Made by a program: the position numbers and the translations under genes. Shown here in pieces: positions 52,040-62,224 of a stretch of DNA of 64,000 nt (positions are counted from its first letter, which is position 1; every line of letters starts with the position of its first letter). The stretch comes from Martelella radicis (GTDB lineage: Bacteria > Pseudomonadota > Alphaproteobacteria > Rhizobiales > Rhizobiaceae), in assembly GCF_014196625.1 (NCBI RefSeq), contig NZ_JACIDZ010000013.1:50256-114255 (forward strand), written 5' to 3'. Below the pieces are notes generated by a model. That model was not told the DNA's origin. It saw nothing but the letters and a program-made list of their open reading frames with translations, and did not search any database.

Positions 52040-52605
52040 AGCTGCGACCAAACAAGGAACATGCGCTTGCCGTAAACCCTGCTTGCCGGGCGCTGACGCT
52101 TCTCGCCTTCGCTGCCTTGCTGCCCACATCAGCGCTTGCGATGGAGCTGACCAGTCCATCCTTTGATGACGGCGGCAGGATTCCTGACCGACATGCACTG
52201 CGCGGATTGGGATGTCTTGGCCAGAACGTCTCGCCCGCCCTCGATTGGAAGGACGCGCCGGAGGCGACGAAGAGCTTTGCCGTGACCATGTTCGATCCAG
52301 ATGCGCCGACCGGAAGCGGCTGGTGGCACTGGGTGCTGGTCAACATTCCCGCCGGTGCGACTGGTCTGGCCGAAGGGGCGCGACCGGGAACGGCGATCGC
52401 CACGCGGACGGATTTCGGCATGGCGGGCTACGGCGGCCCCTGTCCGCCGGTCGGCGCTGAACCGCATCGCTACGTCATCACCGTCTATGCGCTCGATGTC
52501 GACAGCCTGCCGCTGGACAGCCTGTCCTCAGGCGCGATGGCAGGCTTCATGATCAACAGCCACTTGCTCGATAAGGCGAGCATCACGGGGTATTTCGGGC
52601 GCTGA
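52036..52605 (+). CDS. Periplasmic YbhB/YbcL-type phosphatidylethanolamine-binding protein
   Basis: A 189-residue protein with a cleavable signal peptide (hydrophobic LTLLAFAALLPTSALA, cut near residue 35). The mature part has the PEBP signatures LTSPSFDDGGRIP, VTMFDPDAPTGSGWWHWVLVNIP and GGPCPPVGAEPHRYVITVYAL. Ligand and role in bacteria are poorly known. Start overlaps the cupin stop. Confidence 0.9.
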   Translation: MKLRPNKEHALAVNPACRALTLLAFAALLPTSALAMELTSPSFDDGGRIPDRHALRGLGCLGQNVSPALDWKDAPEATKSFAVTMFDPDAPTGSGWWHWVLVNIPAGATGLAEGARPGTAIATRTDFGMAGYGGPCPPVGAEPHRYVITVYALDVDSLPLDSLSSGAMAGFMINSHLLDKASITGYFGR

Positions 52606-52659
52606 GACAAGGTCTGGACGCCGCAAGGAAGGCCGCTCCGCCGCGCTCGTCCGGTTCGG

Positions 52660-53586
52660 CTAAGGACTGGACAAGGGCATTGATTGAGCTGTCTTTGCGG
52701 CCTCCGCCAGCATCCAGGTCCTGACATTCCTGATGCGGCGGTCGCGCTCAAGGGCCGGCGGATAGCAGAGGTAATAGCCGGCGTTCACCGGAAGCTGGTG
52801 CGGCATGATCTGGCTGAGCCTCTCGGCGGCTATGTCGCAGGCGGCAATTTCTATGCCCGCGAAGGTTATTCCTGCGCCGTCAATCGCGGCCTTGAGGCCG
52901 AGGCCCGAAGAGTCGACGATTGTGATTGCCGCAGGTCGGGTCGGGCCGCCCGGTAGCGTCTCGTTCCAGCGCTCGAAGTCCTTGCGCCGGTGCTGGGACA
53001 GAAATAGGTTGGTCCGCGAGATGGCCTTGCGAATATCGATTTCGTCATGCGTTTGCCAGTCGGCGGGGCGGCCAAGCAGCGTGACGTTTTCATCAAACAG
53101 GCGCTCGGAGAGAACCCCGGCCCATTGCCCGGAACCATGGCGCACCGAGGCATCCGCGACGCCGGCGCTGAGATCGACGGCGGTCTGGGTCGTAGAGATC
53201 AAGAGCTCGAAACCGGATCGCGCAAATGGATAGGATGCCATCCGCGGCGACAGCCAATGGACCGCGAATGTCGGCAGCATGGACAGGCGCAAGGGACCAA
53301 GCTTTCGCTCCTGCTTCACCGCCCCGACGGCCTGGATGATCCGCGTGAAGCCGATGGTAAGATCCGGAGATAGTTGCCGTCCGGTCTCCGTCAGTTCCAG
53401 GCGCGGCCCCGCGCGGCGCATCAGTTCCACCCCGAGCAGATCCTCGAGGATCCTGAGTTGATGACTGACGGCGGAGGGCGTCACGCCGATTTCCTCGGCC
53501 GCATCCTTGATCGACATGTGGCGCGCGGCTACTTCGAAAGCGCGCAGGGCGTTCAGTGGCACGGACAATCGCATCGTTTCGGTCAT
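52660..53586 (-). CDS. LysR-family regulator (GcvA-like)
   Basis: A 308-residue LysR protein. ATG 53586 (MTETMRLSVPLNALRAFEVAARH) gives the standard distance to the helix-turn-helix AAEEIGVTPSAVSHQLRILEDLLG. The C-terminal effector domain shows LSMLPTFAVHWLSPRM and DASVRHGSGQW, as in the GcvA subgroup. It reads divergently from the aminotransferase at 53748 with 161 bases between, the usual LysR-target layout. Confidence 0.9.
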   Translation of the reverse strand: MTETMRLSVPLNALRAFEVAARHMSIKDAAEEIGVTPSAVSHQLRILEDLLGVELMRRAGPRLELTETGRQLSPDLTIGFTRIIQAVGAVKQERKLGPLRLSMLPTFAVHWLSPRMASYPFARSGFELLISTTQTAVDLSAGVADASVRHGSGQWAGVLSERLFDENVTLLGRPADWQTHDEIDIRKAISRTNLFLSQHRRKDFERWNETLPGGPTRPAAITIVDSSGLGLKAAIDGAGITFAGIEIAACDIAAERLSQIMPHQLPVNAGYYLCYPPALERDRRIRNVRTWMLAEAAKTAQSMPLSSP

Positions 53587-53747
53587 GGTGCGCTCGCTCT
53601 CGTATTTCCCGTCACCGCCAGGTCCCGCCGTTCTCCTCCTGCACCTCGCGTCCAACAACGAATTCTCAGCTTTCTCTGAGGATTGCTCACTCGCCAGGCA
53701 CGGATGTTCGGTGACAATGGGATGTCTTTCAAAAGGGCCAGATTGCT

Positions 53748-54647
53748 ATGAGTGACGTGCTTGCCTTCGATGATCGCGATGGCCTGATCTGGCTCGATGG
53801 AGCACTCGTTCCCTGGAACGAGGCCCGGCTCCATGTCATGACCCATTCGCTTCATGCCGGCGGGGCCGTGTTCGAAGGAATTCGGGCCTACGACGGATGT
53901 ATATTTCTGTCCCACGCGCATTTCTCCCGCTTCCAGCGTTCCGCCGAGATCGTCGGGTACACGCTTCCCTATTCGAGCCTTGAGCTCGTCAAAGCATGTG
54001 AAGCCGTTCTCTGGGCGAACGAATTGAAGGATGCCTATATCCGTCCCATTGCCTGGCGCGGCAGCGAGAGTGTGACGGTGGCCGCCCGCAACGCCACTAT
54101 CCACGTTGCGATTACCGCCTGGGATTGGCCGACGCCGGCCGCCGAGGGAAGGAGCACGACGGGTATTCGCCTCCAGCTCTCCTCCTGGAGGCGTCCGCGT
54201 GCCGATACGGCGCCGACGGCCTCCAAATGTTCCGGCCTCTACATGATCGGCACGCTCGCGCGGCATGCCGCAAATGACGAGGGTTTCGACGATGCCCTGC
54301 TGCTCGACGTCGACGGAGATGTTGCCGAAACAACCGCGACGAACATCATACTGGTCGAGGGTCGCAAGCTCGTTTCCCCGGTGGCAGACTGTTTTCTCGA
54401 CAGTATCACCAAACGCCATGTCTTCGCTCTCGCGCAGAAGGCTGGTCTGGAACTCGAAGAGCGAAAAGTCTCGCTGGAGGAGTTGTGTGCGGCCGATGAA
54501 GTCTTCGTTGTCGGCACTTCGATCGAGATCCAGCCCGTCGTCGAACTCAAGGGGCCAGCGATTGGAGCCCAGTGGAGCGTTGGCCCGCTTACCCAAAGCC
54601 TCATCGACAACTTTCAGAACTCGGTTCGCCAAAAATGTCCCGCATAG
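53748..54647 (+). CDS. Class IV aminotransferase, branched-chain type
   Basis: A 299-residue PLP enzyme. HSLHAGGAVFEGIRAYDG and YIRPIAWRGSE start the fold, the PLP lysine is in APTASKCSGLYMIG, and DDALLLDVDGDVAETTATNIILVEG and SITKRHVFALA follow. The pattern is that of branched-chain amino-acid aminotransferases, though D-amino-acid or amine transaminases share it. Likely controlled by the divergent LysR regulator. Confidence 0.87.
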   Translation: MSDVLAFDDRDGLIWLDGALVPWNEARLHVMTHSLHAGGAVFEGIRAYDGCIFLSHAHFSRFQRSAEIVGYTLPYSSLELVKACEAVLWANELKDAYIRPIAWRGSESVTVAARNATIHVAITAWDWPTPAAEGRSTTGIRLQLSSWRRPRADTAPTASKCSGLYMIGTLARHAANDEGFDDALLLDVDGDVAETTATNIILVEGRKLVSPVADCFLDSITKRHVFALAQKAGLELEERKVSLEELCAADEVFVVGTSIEIQPVVELKGPAIGAQWSVGPLTQSLIDNFQNSVRQKCPA

Positions 54648-54804
54648 GCGGACACCCTTGCCCAGAGGGCCGGATTTTGTTGCGGACGTCATGTCGTTTG
54701 TCCCGGAGCAGAACATTTTCGCGATTGCCGATAGTATTTGACGCTACACTTTGTTGAAAGTCTTGAGCAGGTGCTTCCCGCGATCAGACCCATAACCGAC
54801 CGCT

Positions 54805-55671
54805 TCACGAGCGGGGCCGGCGCAGAGACGGCCAAAAATACCAGACCACTGCCGCCATTACGATAGAACCACCCGCTATCGCCCATTTTCCTGGATCTTC
54901 GGCAAAGACCAGCCAAACCCAGAGCGGACCGAGGACGACATCCAGAAGCGCGATCAAAGCCGATTCCGATGATGCGACATAGCGCCCACCCGCGAGAAAC
55001 AACAGGAATGCGAGCGCGGTCGTGAGAAGGGCCAGCATGAAGATCAACGCAAGCGCACCATACCCCGGAAGCTGGCCGGATGAGAATGGAAATGCCGCGA
55101 CCGCGCACAACGCCGCCCCTGCGGCATTGACATGGACTATGTTGAGGGCTCGAAGGCGTCGAGTGAGGATCAGAAGCGCTCCGAAGCTCAAAGTCATGGC
55201 GAGGGCCAGTATATTGCCCTTGATATCGCTCATCCCCGATGATGTGCCCGCAACGAGCACGATCCCGATCATTGACAACGAGCTCGCCATCAACAGGCGT
55301 CGCGAGGCCGCTTCCCGACCGACCGCGAAGGCCAATGCGGCGGTCACGAAGGGGAGTGTCGCGTAGATGATCAGGACGTTTGCGACTGTCGTCATCGTAA
55401 GGGCGGCCACATAGCAGAACATTGCGGCGGCAGAGAAGCAGGCGGCCAGGCAAAAGCGCCAGTCGAAACGGACCGCTTCCGCCGGCCTTGCCATGGCGAT
55501 GGCAACAAGGCAGAGACAGGCGAAGAGAGAACGCCACAGGATCAGATCCCAAAGCCCAAGATCAATTGCGCGTACGAACAGGCCAGCAAGGCTCCAGAGC
55601 ACGGTTCCTGAACCAACCAGTATCAGACCGTAGATGCGCCGTCTCCCGCCATGTTCCTCCGACCGCCGCAT
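54805..55671 (-). CDS. EamA/DMT-family exporter
   Basis: A 288-residue membrane protein with about ten hydrophobic segments in two EamA repeats (YGLILVGSGTVLWSLAGLFVRA; GGRYVASSESALIALLDVVLGPLWVWLVF). ATG 55671 gives the normal length; the longer frame overlaps the preceding gene. It should export amino acids or metabolites and lies one base after the stop of the RBBP9-like hydrolase, in the same operon. Confidence 0.87.
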   Translation of the reverse strand: MRRSEEHGGRRRIYGLILVGSGTVLWSLAGLFVRAIDLGLWDLILWRSLFACLCLVAIAMARPAEAVRFDWRFCLAACFSAAAMFCYVAALTMTTVANVLIIYATLPFVTAALAFAVGREAASRRLLMASSLSMIGIVLVAGTSSGMSDIKGNILALAMTLSFGALLILTRRLRALNIVHVNAAGAALCAVAAFPFSSGQLPGYGALALIFMLALLTTALAFLLFLAGGRYVASSESALIALLDVVLGPLWVWLVFAEDPGKWAIAGGSIVMAAVVWYFWPSLRRPRS

Positions 55672-55672
55672 C

Positions 55673-56221
55673 TCAGACAGATTGCCAGCCCAGTCCGGCG
55701 CAGAACGCAGCCAGGAGCATCCGCCCCTGTTCCCAGATGCCGAGGCCGCTTGCGCCGTTGATATGGCCGCACGGGCCAATCTCGATGCAACCGGCACCCC
55801 ATTCCTCAGCGCGTGCCTTCACATACTCCGGGGTGGCATAGGGATCGTTGGCGCTTGCGACGATGAGGGCCGGGAACGGCAGACGATGACGTGGCGGGTT
55901 TGCGAAGCTGGCCGCTGCTGCCGGGAATGCAGCGGAAGCAGGATCAGGGACTGCGACCAGAAAAGCACCCATAACCCGGCCCGCGACCGTCTCTGCCGCG
56001 TGCGCGACGAGCAGGCAGGCCAGACTATGCGCGACGAGAACAGGCGGCGATGGCGAATTGTCGATTTGCCGTTCCAGCGCATCTTGCCAGTCTGTAAGTC
56101 CGGGCTTGTCCCAGTCGGAAGGATGGAACCGGGTGAAGCAAGGGTCTGACGCCTCCCAATGCGTTTGCCAATGGGTTTCACCGGAACCGCCGATACCTGG
56201 CAATGTGATGAATGAGGTCAT
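55673..56221 (-). CDS. RBBP9/YdeN-type serine hydrolase
   Basis: A 182-residue alpha/beta hydrolase: LPGIGGSGETHWQTHWE at the start, VLVAHSLACLLVAHAA (nucleophile Ser in HSLA), ASANDPYATPEYVKA (Asp) and GPCGHINGASGLGIWEQG (His). All triad positions are present. The substrate is unknown. First gene of a leftward pair with the EamA exporter. Confidence 0.9.
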   Translation of the reverse strand: MTSFITLPGIGGSGETHWQTHWEASDPCFTRFHPSDWDKPGLTDWQDALERQIDNSPSPPVLVAHSLACLLVAHAAETVAGRVMGAFLVAVPDPASAAFPAAAASFANPPRHRLPFPALIVASANDPYATPEYVKARAEEWGAGCIEIGPCGHINGASGLGIWEQGRMLLAAFCAGLGWQSV

Positions 56222-56233
56222 TCCGTCGCCCTT

Positions 56234-56440
56234 CTATTGTTGGGAAAGATCCATCGAAGGCTCGTAACTGCGGTCAGGAACATCCTTCGTGATCGCCTGC
56301 CCGCAAATCACGGCCTGACGCACGCCGTCGTAGGTCAGGACCGGGCTCCCGTGCAGGCTCCAGCCTAGATTGAGGGCCTCGGTAATGCGGTGACAGAAGG
56401 TAGCGTCATCAACGCCGGTCACCAAACGATAAGCTTTCAT
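56234..56440 (-). CDS. DUF1737 protein
   Basis: A 68-residue protein. ATG 56440 (MKAYRLVTGVDDATFCHRIT) gives the DUF1737 pattern, with EALNLGWSLHGSPVLTYDGV. Small, soluble, function unknown. It ends 13 bases before the hydrolase start and may be the first gene of the operon. Confidence 0.85.
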   Translation of the reverse strand: MKAYRLVTGVDDATFCHRITEALNLGWSLHGSPVLTYDGVRQAVICGQAITKDVPDRSYEPSMDLSQQ

Positions 56441-56578
56441 CGTGAGGATCCCCAGTTTCCTGCTCGAAATCATAAGCGTCTTCGGGAAGCGCTAAACTGA
56501 AGTCATCTCAGGCAATCCGCAGTATTTCTCATTTCGCCATTTCTTGGACCGGCGAGCAGTGCGTAGTACGCAGGGGAC

Positions 56579-57220
56579 ATGAACGAGATATCCGACGGCT
56601 CCGTAAGGGTTACGGCGCTACGCCTTTTGGAAGAGGATCCACTCCTTGCCGCTTCTCGACGGGATTGGCCGGAGGTGGCCGGCGCTCTTGGTTGGCGATG
56701 GGAGACATTCGTCGGCGAGGAGCTCATCAATCCATTTTGCGGCAGCCCGACAGATCATGAACTCGACGCCTGCACACGGTGCCTGTTACGATTCGGCCGC
56801 CTGAGTTTTCTTTCCTCGGACGCCGAGCCATTCCGCTCGGCCGGCCACCAATTGCTGGAGACTGGTAGTCGATCGGATTTGTTAGGCCGTATGCGCAAGC
56901 TGCTGTTCAGAGAGCGGCTTTGGCTTGTCACGGCGGATCATGAAGTTGCGATGAGAGAGGCGTATTTTGCCTGCGGGCGATGGGATTTCGGGCACCAGCC
57001 CATGCTGGTGATGGACAGGGGCACCAAACCCGTCCCAGATGAAGCTGATTTCCTTGTGGGTCTTCTCGCGGGCGATGAACGAAGGTTGCGGAGAAGGCCG
57101 CGCGGCATGCTCGCCTGGGTCGCGCCCTTGGTGGATGGCGTCGGAATTCTCATCGCTCCCGCCAGAATCGGGGACCAAGAAAGTCTTGCACGGGATTTCA
57201 TGGCGGATCACGACACGTGA
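56579..57220 (+). CDS. Hypothetical protein
   Basis: A 213-residue soluble protein not recognised. It has SRRDWPEVAGALGWRWETFVGEELI and ends with GMLAWVAPLVDGVGILIAPARIG. Codon use is like its neighbours and no shadowing long frame lies opposite, so I consider it real. Function not predictable. Confidence 0.6.
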   Translation: MNEISDGSVRVTALRLLEEDPLLAASRRDWPEVAGALGWRWETFVGEELINPFCGSPTDHELDACTRCLLRFGRLSFLSSDAEPFRSAGHQLLETGSRSDLLGRMRKLLFRERLWLVTADHEVAMREAYFACGRWDFGHQPMLVMDRGTKPVPDEADFLVGLLAGDERRLRRRPRGMLAWVAPLVDGVGILIAPARIGDQESLARDFMADHDT

Positions 57221-57250
57221 AAAACGTCCGTCCCACGACCGGGCCAGGGT

Positions 57251-57721
57251 TCAGCGATCAAGCAGGTCGCTCGCCCGAGCCGACAGGGGGCACCCCTTCT
57301 CTGCAAGCCGTTTGATCGCGTCGCGTGCGATATCCCTGTTGCCCGTGTTGCCGACGAAGCTCGACAGAGAATCCGAAAATTCCAGCACGATATTGGCCGT
57401 CCCGACAGTTTGTCGGTAGTCCACACGGGAAACCACGTCATAGGGTTTCCTGCGCCGCCTGATTACACGGCACTCGATATGGTCGGCGTGCAAAATAAGC
57501 GTTGGCTTCAGGTCACTCGATGACCAGCAAATCCAGGGTACGCCCCGCCAGCCCGAAAATGCGGCGACCAACGGAATGTTCGCGACCTCTCCTTCGGTCT
57601 CGATCCTGCTGTGCCTTACCGCCGACAGGCGGCTCTTGATGTAGAGAAATATCGTCAGCCAGCCGACACCGATAAGCAAGACGATGGCGAAAATGAAAAT
57701 CGTGGCTTCCGCTTTGCCCAT
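57251..57721 (-). CDS. Small membrane-anchored hypothetical protein
   Basis: A 156-residue protein with one strong N-terminal membrane helix (FIFAIVLLIGVGWLTIFLYI) and a soluble part containing TLILHADHIECRVIRRRRKPYDVVSRV. A bacterial pleckstrin-homology-like fold is possible from the strand pattern, but is not supported by a clear motif. Function unknown. Confidence 0.55.
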   Translation of the reverse strand: MGKAEATIFIFAIVLLIGVGWLTIFLYIKSRLSAVRHSRIETEGEVANIPLVAAFSGWRGVPWICWSSSDLKPTLILHADHIECRVIRRRRKPYDVVSRVDYRQTVGTANIVLEFSDSLSSFVGNTGNRDIARDAIKRLAEKGCPLSARASDLLDR

Positions 57722-57793
57722 CTGTGCTGGCCTGCCGTTTTGAGCCTTGTGGGAAACGCGCGTTTTGCGGGACGCATCTTCCAGCCGGTCATC

Positions 57794-58690
57794 TCAATAA
57801 TCGTAGTTTTCATATTCGCGGGTACTCAATTCATCGTCCGGAATGAATTCTTCTTCATCGAGGGTGAACGCCACCCAAGCCCGCATATGGAGTGTGAACA
57901 ACGGCTCGTCTGCTGCCCTGGCAAGGGCAAGAGCGGCGCTGCGGGCCTCTCCGATCGACCAACCCGTACTGTTGAGGGTCAACCAGGCTTCCTTTAGACG
58001 ACCGCTTTTAAGGTACTCTCCGAAAACTTCGTTCAGCGGCGCATTCGCGACAAGCCAAGGCGGTAGTTGAGATGCCCCATTTCTCAGCCCCGATCGCCCG
58101 TGCTCACTGAGCTCGAAATAGGCGACATCATTTGTATTCTCGTCAGATAAACCAGACAGGCTGATCGCCGACAGCGCTGCTCGTCGTTCGCCGATGCCAA
58201 TGGGCACGCGTCCAGTATACGCGGCGAGCTTGTCCAGCTTTTCCGGATCGTCACCGAATTCAATTGTGTGTGCGTCTATTTCAGCAAATTGACGACCCGA
58301 AATCCCGGCCGCCTTACTAAATGACGCTATTTCTTCCGTCTCATCGTCCCCATCCGTGTAAACGAGCGCCCGGACCAACAGCCAGTTCGCAAATTGCTCA
58401 TCATCAAGAGCGATCTCCTCCAGCAGGAAGTGGTCCTCCGGGCCCGCGCAGACATAGCGTCGGATGTGGTCCGGCTCGTCACAGAACCAGCGCATCCAGA
58501 TCCCTTCATATTCCGGCAAGCTACCATTCGAGGTGATGGGAATGAGAGCGGGCGGGCAACCATAGTATTCGGCAGGCTGACCGATCAGAAAGGTTTCTTT
58601 CAGGAGTGAACCGAGCCGGTACTGCCGGAGCCAAGATGGCGCGCACAATTCATCGAGGAGTGCATCATATCGATCGAGCATGAGCCTCAA
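57794..58690 (-). CDS. Acidic hypothetical protein
   Basis: A 298-residue acidic protein not recognised. It starts MRLMLDRYDALLDELCAPSWLRQY, has YEGIWMRWFCDEPDHIRRYVC and ends with a very acidic tail (DEEEFIPDDELSTREYENYDY). The composition and SMI1/KNR4-like W-rich patches are reminiscent of immunity proteins of polymorphic toxins, but I see no toxin gene beside it. Function undetermined. Confidence 0.55.
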   Translation of the reverse strand: MRLMLDRYDALLDELCAPSWLRQYRLGSLLKETFLIGQPAEYYGCPPALIPITSNGSLPEYEGIWMRWFCDEPDHIRRYVCAGPEDHFLLEEIALDDEQFANWLLVRALVYTDGDDETEEIASFSKAAGISGRQFAEIDAHTIEFGDDPEKLDKLAAYTGRVPIGIGERRAALSAISLSGLSDENTNDVAYFELSEHGRSGLRNGASQLPPWLVANAPLNEVFGEYLKSGRLKEAWLTLNSTGWSIGEARSAALALARAADEPLFTLHMRAWVAFTLDEEEFIPDDELSTREYENYDY

Positions 58691-59270
58691 CTTTCTATGA
58701 AACCCTTCGCTCGATAATACAAATTCGCCGCGCCGAACACTGAAGCCTTCTCAATTCAGGTGAAGCAATTCTCATTCAGGCGCAAGCAGAAGTCCGCAGC
58801 GGCATGCCGGTGACGCATCAAAAGCGACGCGCGACCATCATCAAATGCAAACGCCGAGCGGGAAGTGGAAGGATGGCGATCCGGCTTTGAACTCTTCTGT
58901 TCACTCGTCAGCAGTCAAGACATCTTTCCAAGATCTGGCGCAACCGTAACTGAGTTTGAACGCTATACGCTGCAACCTTAAGGTTATATACTGAAATGCC
59001 TCCAGGAGCCAGTTTCGTGCGCGCGGGATTGGATGTCCCACAAGCTGATCCTCCAGTGAAACAGCAAAAGCTTGCTTTCCAACAGAAAATTGGAATCACA
59101 GCCGTTTCGCATCTCTGCTTTTTAATCCTTCCTGAAATCGGAAACTATCATGCATCAGGCTTACATTTTAGCAATTGATGTTGTAGCTTTCGCTTACGAA
59201 GCTTCGGGACGTGGCTCATATGTGAGTCTATCCTGCCTCGAGCTTTCGCTTAAAGCTATTGGGGGATTGC
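58691..59270. other. Region upstream of the large exoprotein gene
   Basis: No gene is supported. It holds two copies of AGCTTTCGCTTA (59185-59196 and 59241-59252), the second inside an inverted repeat AGCTTT/AAAGCT (59241-59257), immediately upstream of the exoprotein start. These may be regulatory. A promoter is expected in the A+T-rich 59140-59190 part. Confidence 0.5.
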
Positions 59271-61229
59271 ATGGTGGACCGTTCTTTCGGGAGCCAGCGT
59301 ATAAACGTTGCACGCCTTTCGGCGCGTTTTGCGCTGGGTCTTTTGGCATCTTCGGCTCTGTCCTTGCCGGCGCTTGCGGGCGATGCGCTGCCGACCGGGG
59401 GGCAGGTGGTCTCGGGTTCTGCCCATATTGGTTCAGCCGGCGGCGCGATGACGGTAACGCAAGGCTCCGACAGGGCGATCGTCAACTGGCAGAGCTTCAA
59501 TATCGGCGAGCCCAACAGCGTCGACTTCGTCCAGCCGGGCGTCAATGCGGCGATCCTCAACCGCGTCACCGGCAACACCCGGTCCTCGATCGCGGGGGCG
59601 CTTTCCGGCAATGGCCAGGTCTTTCTCGTCAACCCCAATGGGATCGCGATCACGCCGACCGGAACGATCAAGGCTGGCGGCGGTTTCGTCGCTTCCACGC
59701 TCGATATCACCAATGACGACTTCATGTCCGGCAATATGGTGTTCCGCGGCACTGGCGCGTCCGGCACTGTTACCAATGAAGGCGTGGTGACGATCGGGCG
59801 CGGAGGCTATGCCGCGCTGATGGGCGGCAGGGTGAAGAACAGCGGTTTGATCGCCGTGCCCTATGGCAAGGCCGGGCTTGGCGCCGGCGAGGAGATCACG
59901 CTTGATCTGTCCGGTGACGGCTTCATGCAGGTGGCGGTTCCCTCGTCGCTGATTGATGACGGCGAGGCGCTTGTCGAGAACTCCGGCACGGTGACGGCCG
60001 AAGGCGGCGTGATCGTGATGAAGGCGGCAACGGCGCGGGCCGCAGCGCGCCACGCCGTCAATCTTTCCGGCGTTGCCGAGGCGCGCTCTGTTTCGGGCCG
60101 CAATGGCAAGATCACGCTTGGCGGCGGCGATGGCGGCAAGGTGACGGTCTCGGGCAAGGTCTCGACCCGCGCCAAGCGGGCCCAGCCGAAGACCACCAAG
60201 GGCGGCGCGATCAAAATCACCGGACTTGAGATCAATCTCGACAACGCCGTGATCGATGCCTCCGGCTATGGCGCGGGCGGCAAGGTGCGCATCGGCGGCG
60301 ACTGGCAGGGCACGGGCGATATCCCGCATGCCGATATCCTGACGGTGAGCGCCGGCACGGTGATCAGCGCCGATGCAGTCTCCCAGGGCGATGGCGGCTC
60401 GGTGGTGCTGTGGTCGGATCACCGCACCGAGTTCGCCGGCCGCATCAGCGCCACCGGCGCGACCGGAACCGGCGGCGATGCCGAGGTTTCCGGCAAGGCG
60501 CTGCTTTCCTACACCGGCTTTGCTGATCTCACGGGCGCTGCAGGCTTCGGCTCGCTGCTGCTCGATCCTTACAATGTCACGATTTCGAACGGCGAGAACC
60601 AAACGTCGTCCGGCTTCACCGCGAGCGGTGATGACAGTGTGATCAATGTCACCACGCTGCAGAATGCGCTTGCCGGCGCCAATGTCACGGTTCGACTGGC
60701 TCCGGCGGCAGCCAGGACGGCGATATCACCGTGGCCGATGCCGTGACCTGGAGCTCGGGCTCCACGCTGACGCTGTCGGCCTATCGCAACATCGCTGTCA
60801 ACGCCAACCTTGCAGGCGGCACGGGGTCTAAGATCGTCTTGCGCGCCGATAGCGGCGCCACCGGCAACGGCACGGTCAGTTTCGGCTCCGGCATCAAGGC
60901 AACCGCCAGCGGCGGGGTCTCGCTCTACTACAATCCGGGATCTTACGCCGCGCCGATCGGCTATTCTGCCAATGCGGGCGTCAGCACGACGCTGACGGCT
61001 TACATGCTGGTCAACACGCTCGACAATCTCCAGGCCATCAACACTAATCTTTCGGGCACATATGCCCTCGGAACGGATATTGACGCCAGCGCGACCGCCG
61101 GCTGGAATTCCGGCGCGGGTTTCGAGCCGATCGGGAACGACATTTCCAAATTCACAGGCACGTTTGATGGTGACGGTCATGTGATTACCGGGCTGACGAT
61201 CAATCGATCAGGCTCGAGTTATGTCGGCC

Positions 61230-61740
61230 TGTTCGGATACGCCAATACCGGTTCGATCCTGCGCGATGTCGGCCTTGTGGGCGGTAGTGTTTCAGGCAAT
61301 GAGGCTGTCGGCGGGCTGGTCGGGTACAATCTTTCGAGCGAGATCAGCAACGCCTATGCGACCGGCGGCGTTTCGGGGAGCGGCAGTGTCGGCGGACTGG
61401 TTGGGTTAAATCTTTCTGGCACGATCACTAACGCCTATTCGACCGGAAGCGTTACAAGCAGCGGAGATTATGTCGGCGGTCTTGTCGGGTTCAATGTTTC
61501 GAGCGAGATCAGCAACGCATATGCGAGCGGCAGCGTCACGGGCGGCGGCAGCTATGTCGGCGGACTTGTCGGGTACAACGCTGCTAGTACTTTGAGCAAT
61601 GCCTATGCGACGGGTATCGTTTCGGGCGACACTGCTGTCGGCGGGCTGGTCGGGCACAATTTTTATAGTACGATCAAAAATACCTATGCGAGCGGCAGCG
61701 TTGAGGGCAGCACCGATGTCGGGGGGCTGCTCGGTTACAG
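61230..61740 (+). repeat. GLUG-motif block 1 (six units)
   Basis: Six successive units of the form GSVTG-x-V-GGLVGYN, separated by ISNAYA-type turns, read in the second frame of the exoprotein. Each unit is about 22-28 residues and variable at the DNA level. Confidence 0.8.
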
Positions 61741-62224
61741 TGAAGGCGGTACGAACGAGAACTCCTATTTCGACAGAAAGACAACTGGCCAATCAAATGG
61801 CGTCGGCTCAGGCGATGCTTCCGGCGTGACCGGTTTGACGACGGCCGAGGCGCGTTCTGCAAGTTCGTTTAGGGGCTTCGATTTCACCAACACCTGGTAT
61901 CAGGCTGGCGATATGCGGCCGATCCTGCGTTCCGAGGCGGCAGCGCCCGTGGATGGGGTGATCACGGTCTCCAACCTGCACCAACTCCAGCTCATCGGCG
62001 CCAATCTTTCCGCAAGCTATCGGCTGACCGGCGATATCGACGCCAGTGTCACAGACGCCGCAGCCGAAGATTATGATGCCAGCGGCATATGGGGCACTGG
62101 CGGCTTCGTGCCGATCGGGAATAACAACACATCGTTCACCGGCACATTTGACGGCGACGGACATGTAATCACCGGGCTAACAATCTATCGCCCCAATACT
62201 AATAGTGTTGGTCTTTTCGGATAT

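Noticed and set aside
59433..60602. 389-codon minus-strand frame opposite the exoprotein
   Set aside because: Made of Gly/Ala/Arg-rich low-complexity text arising from the repetitive sense gene.
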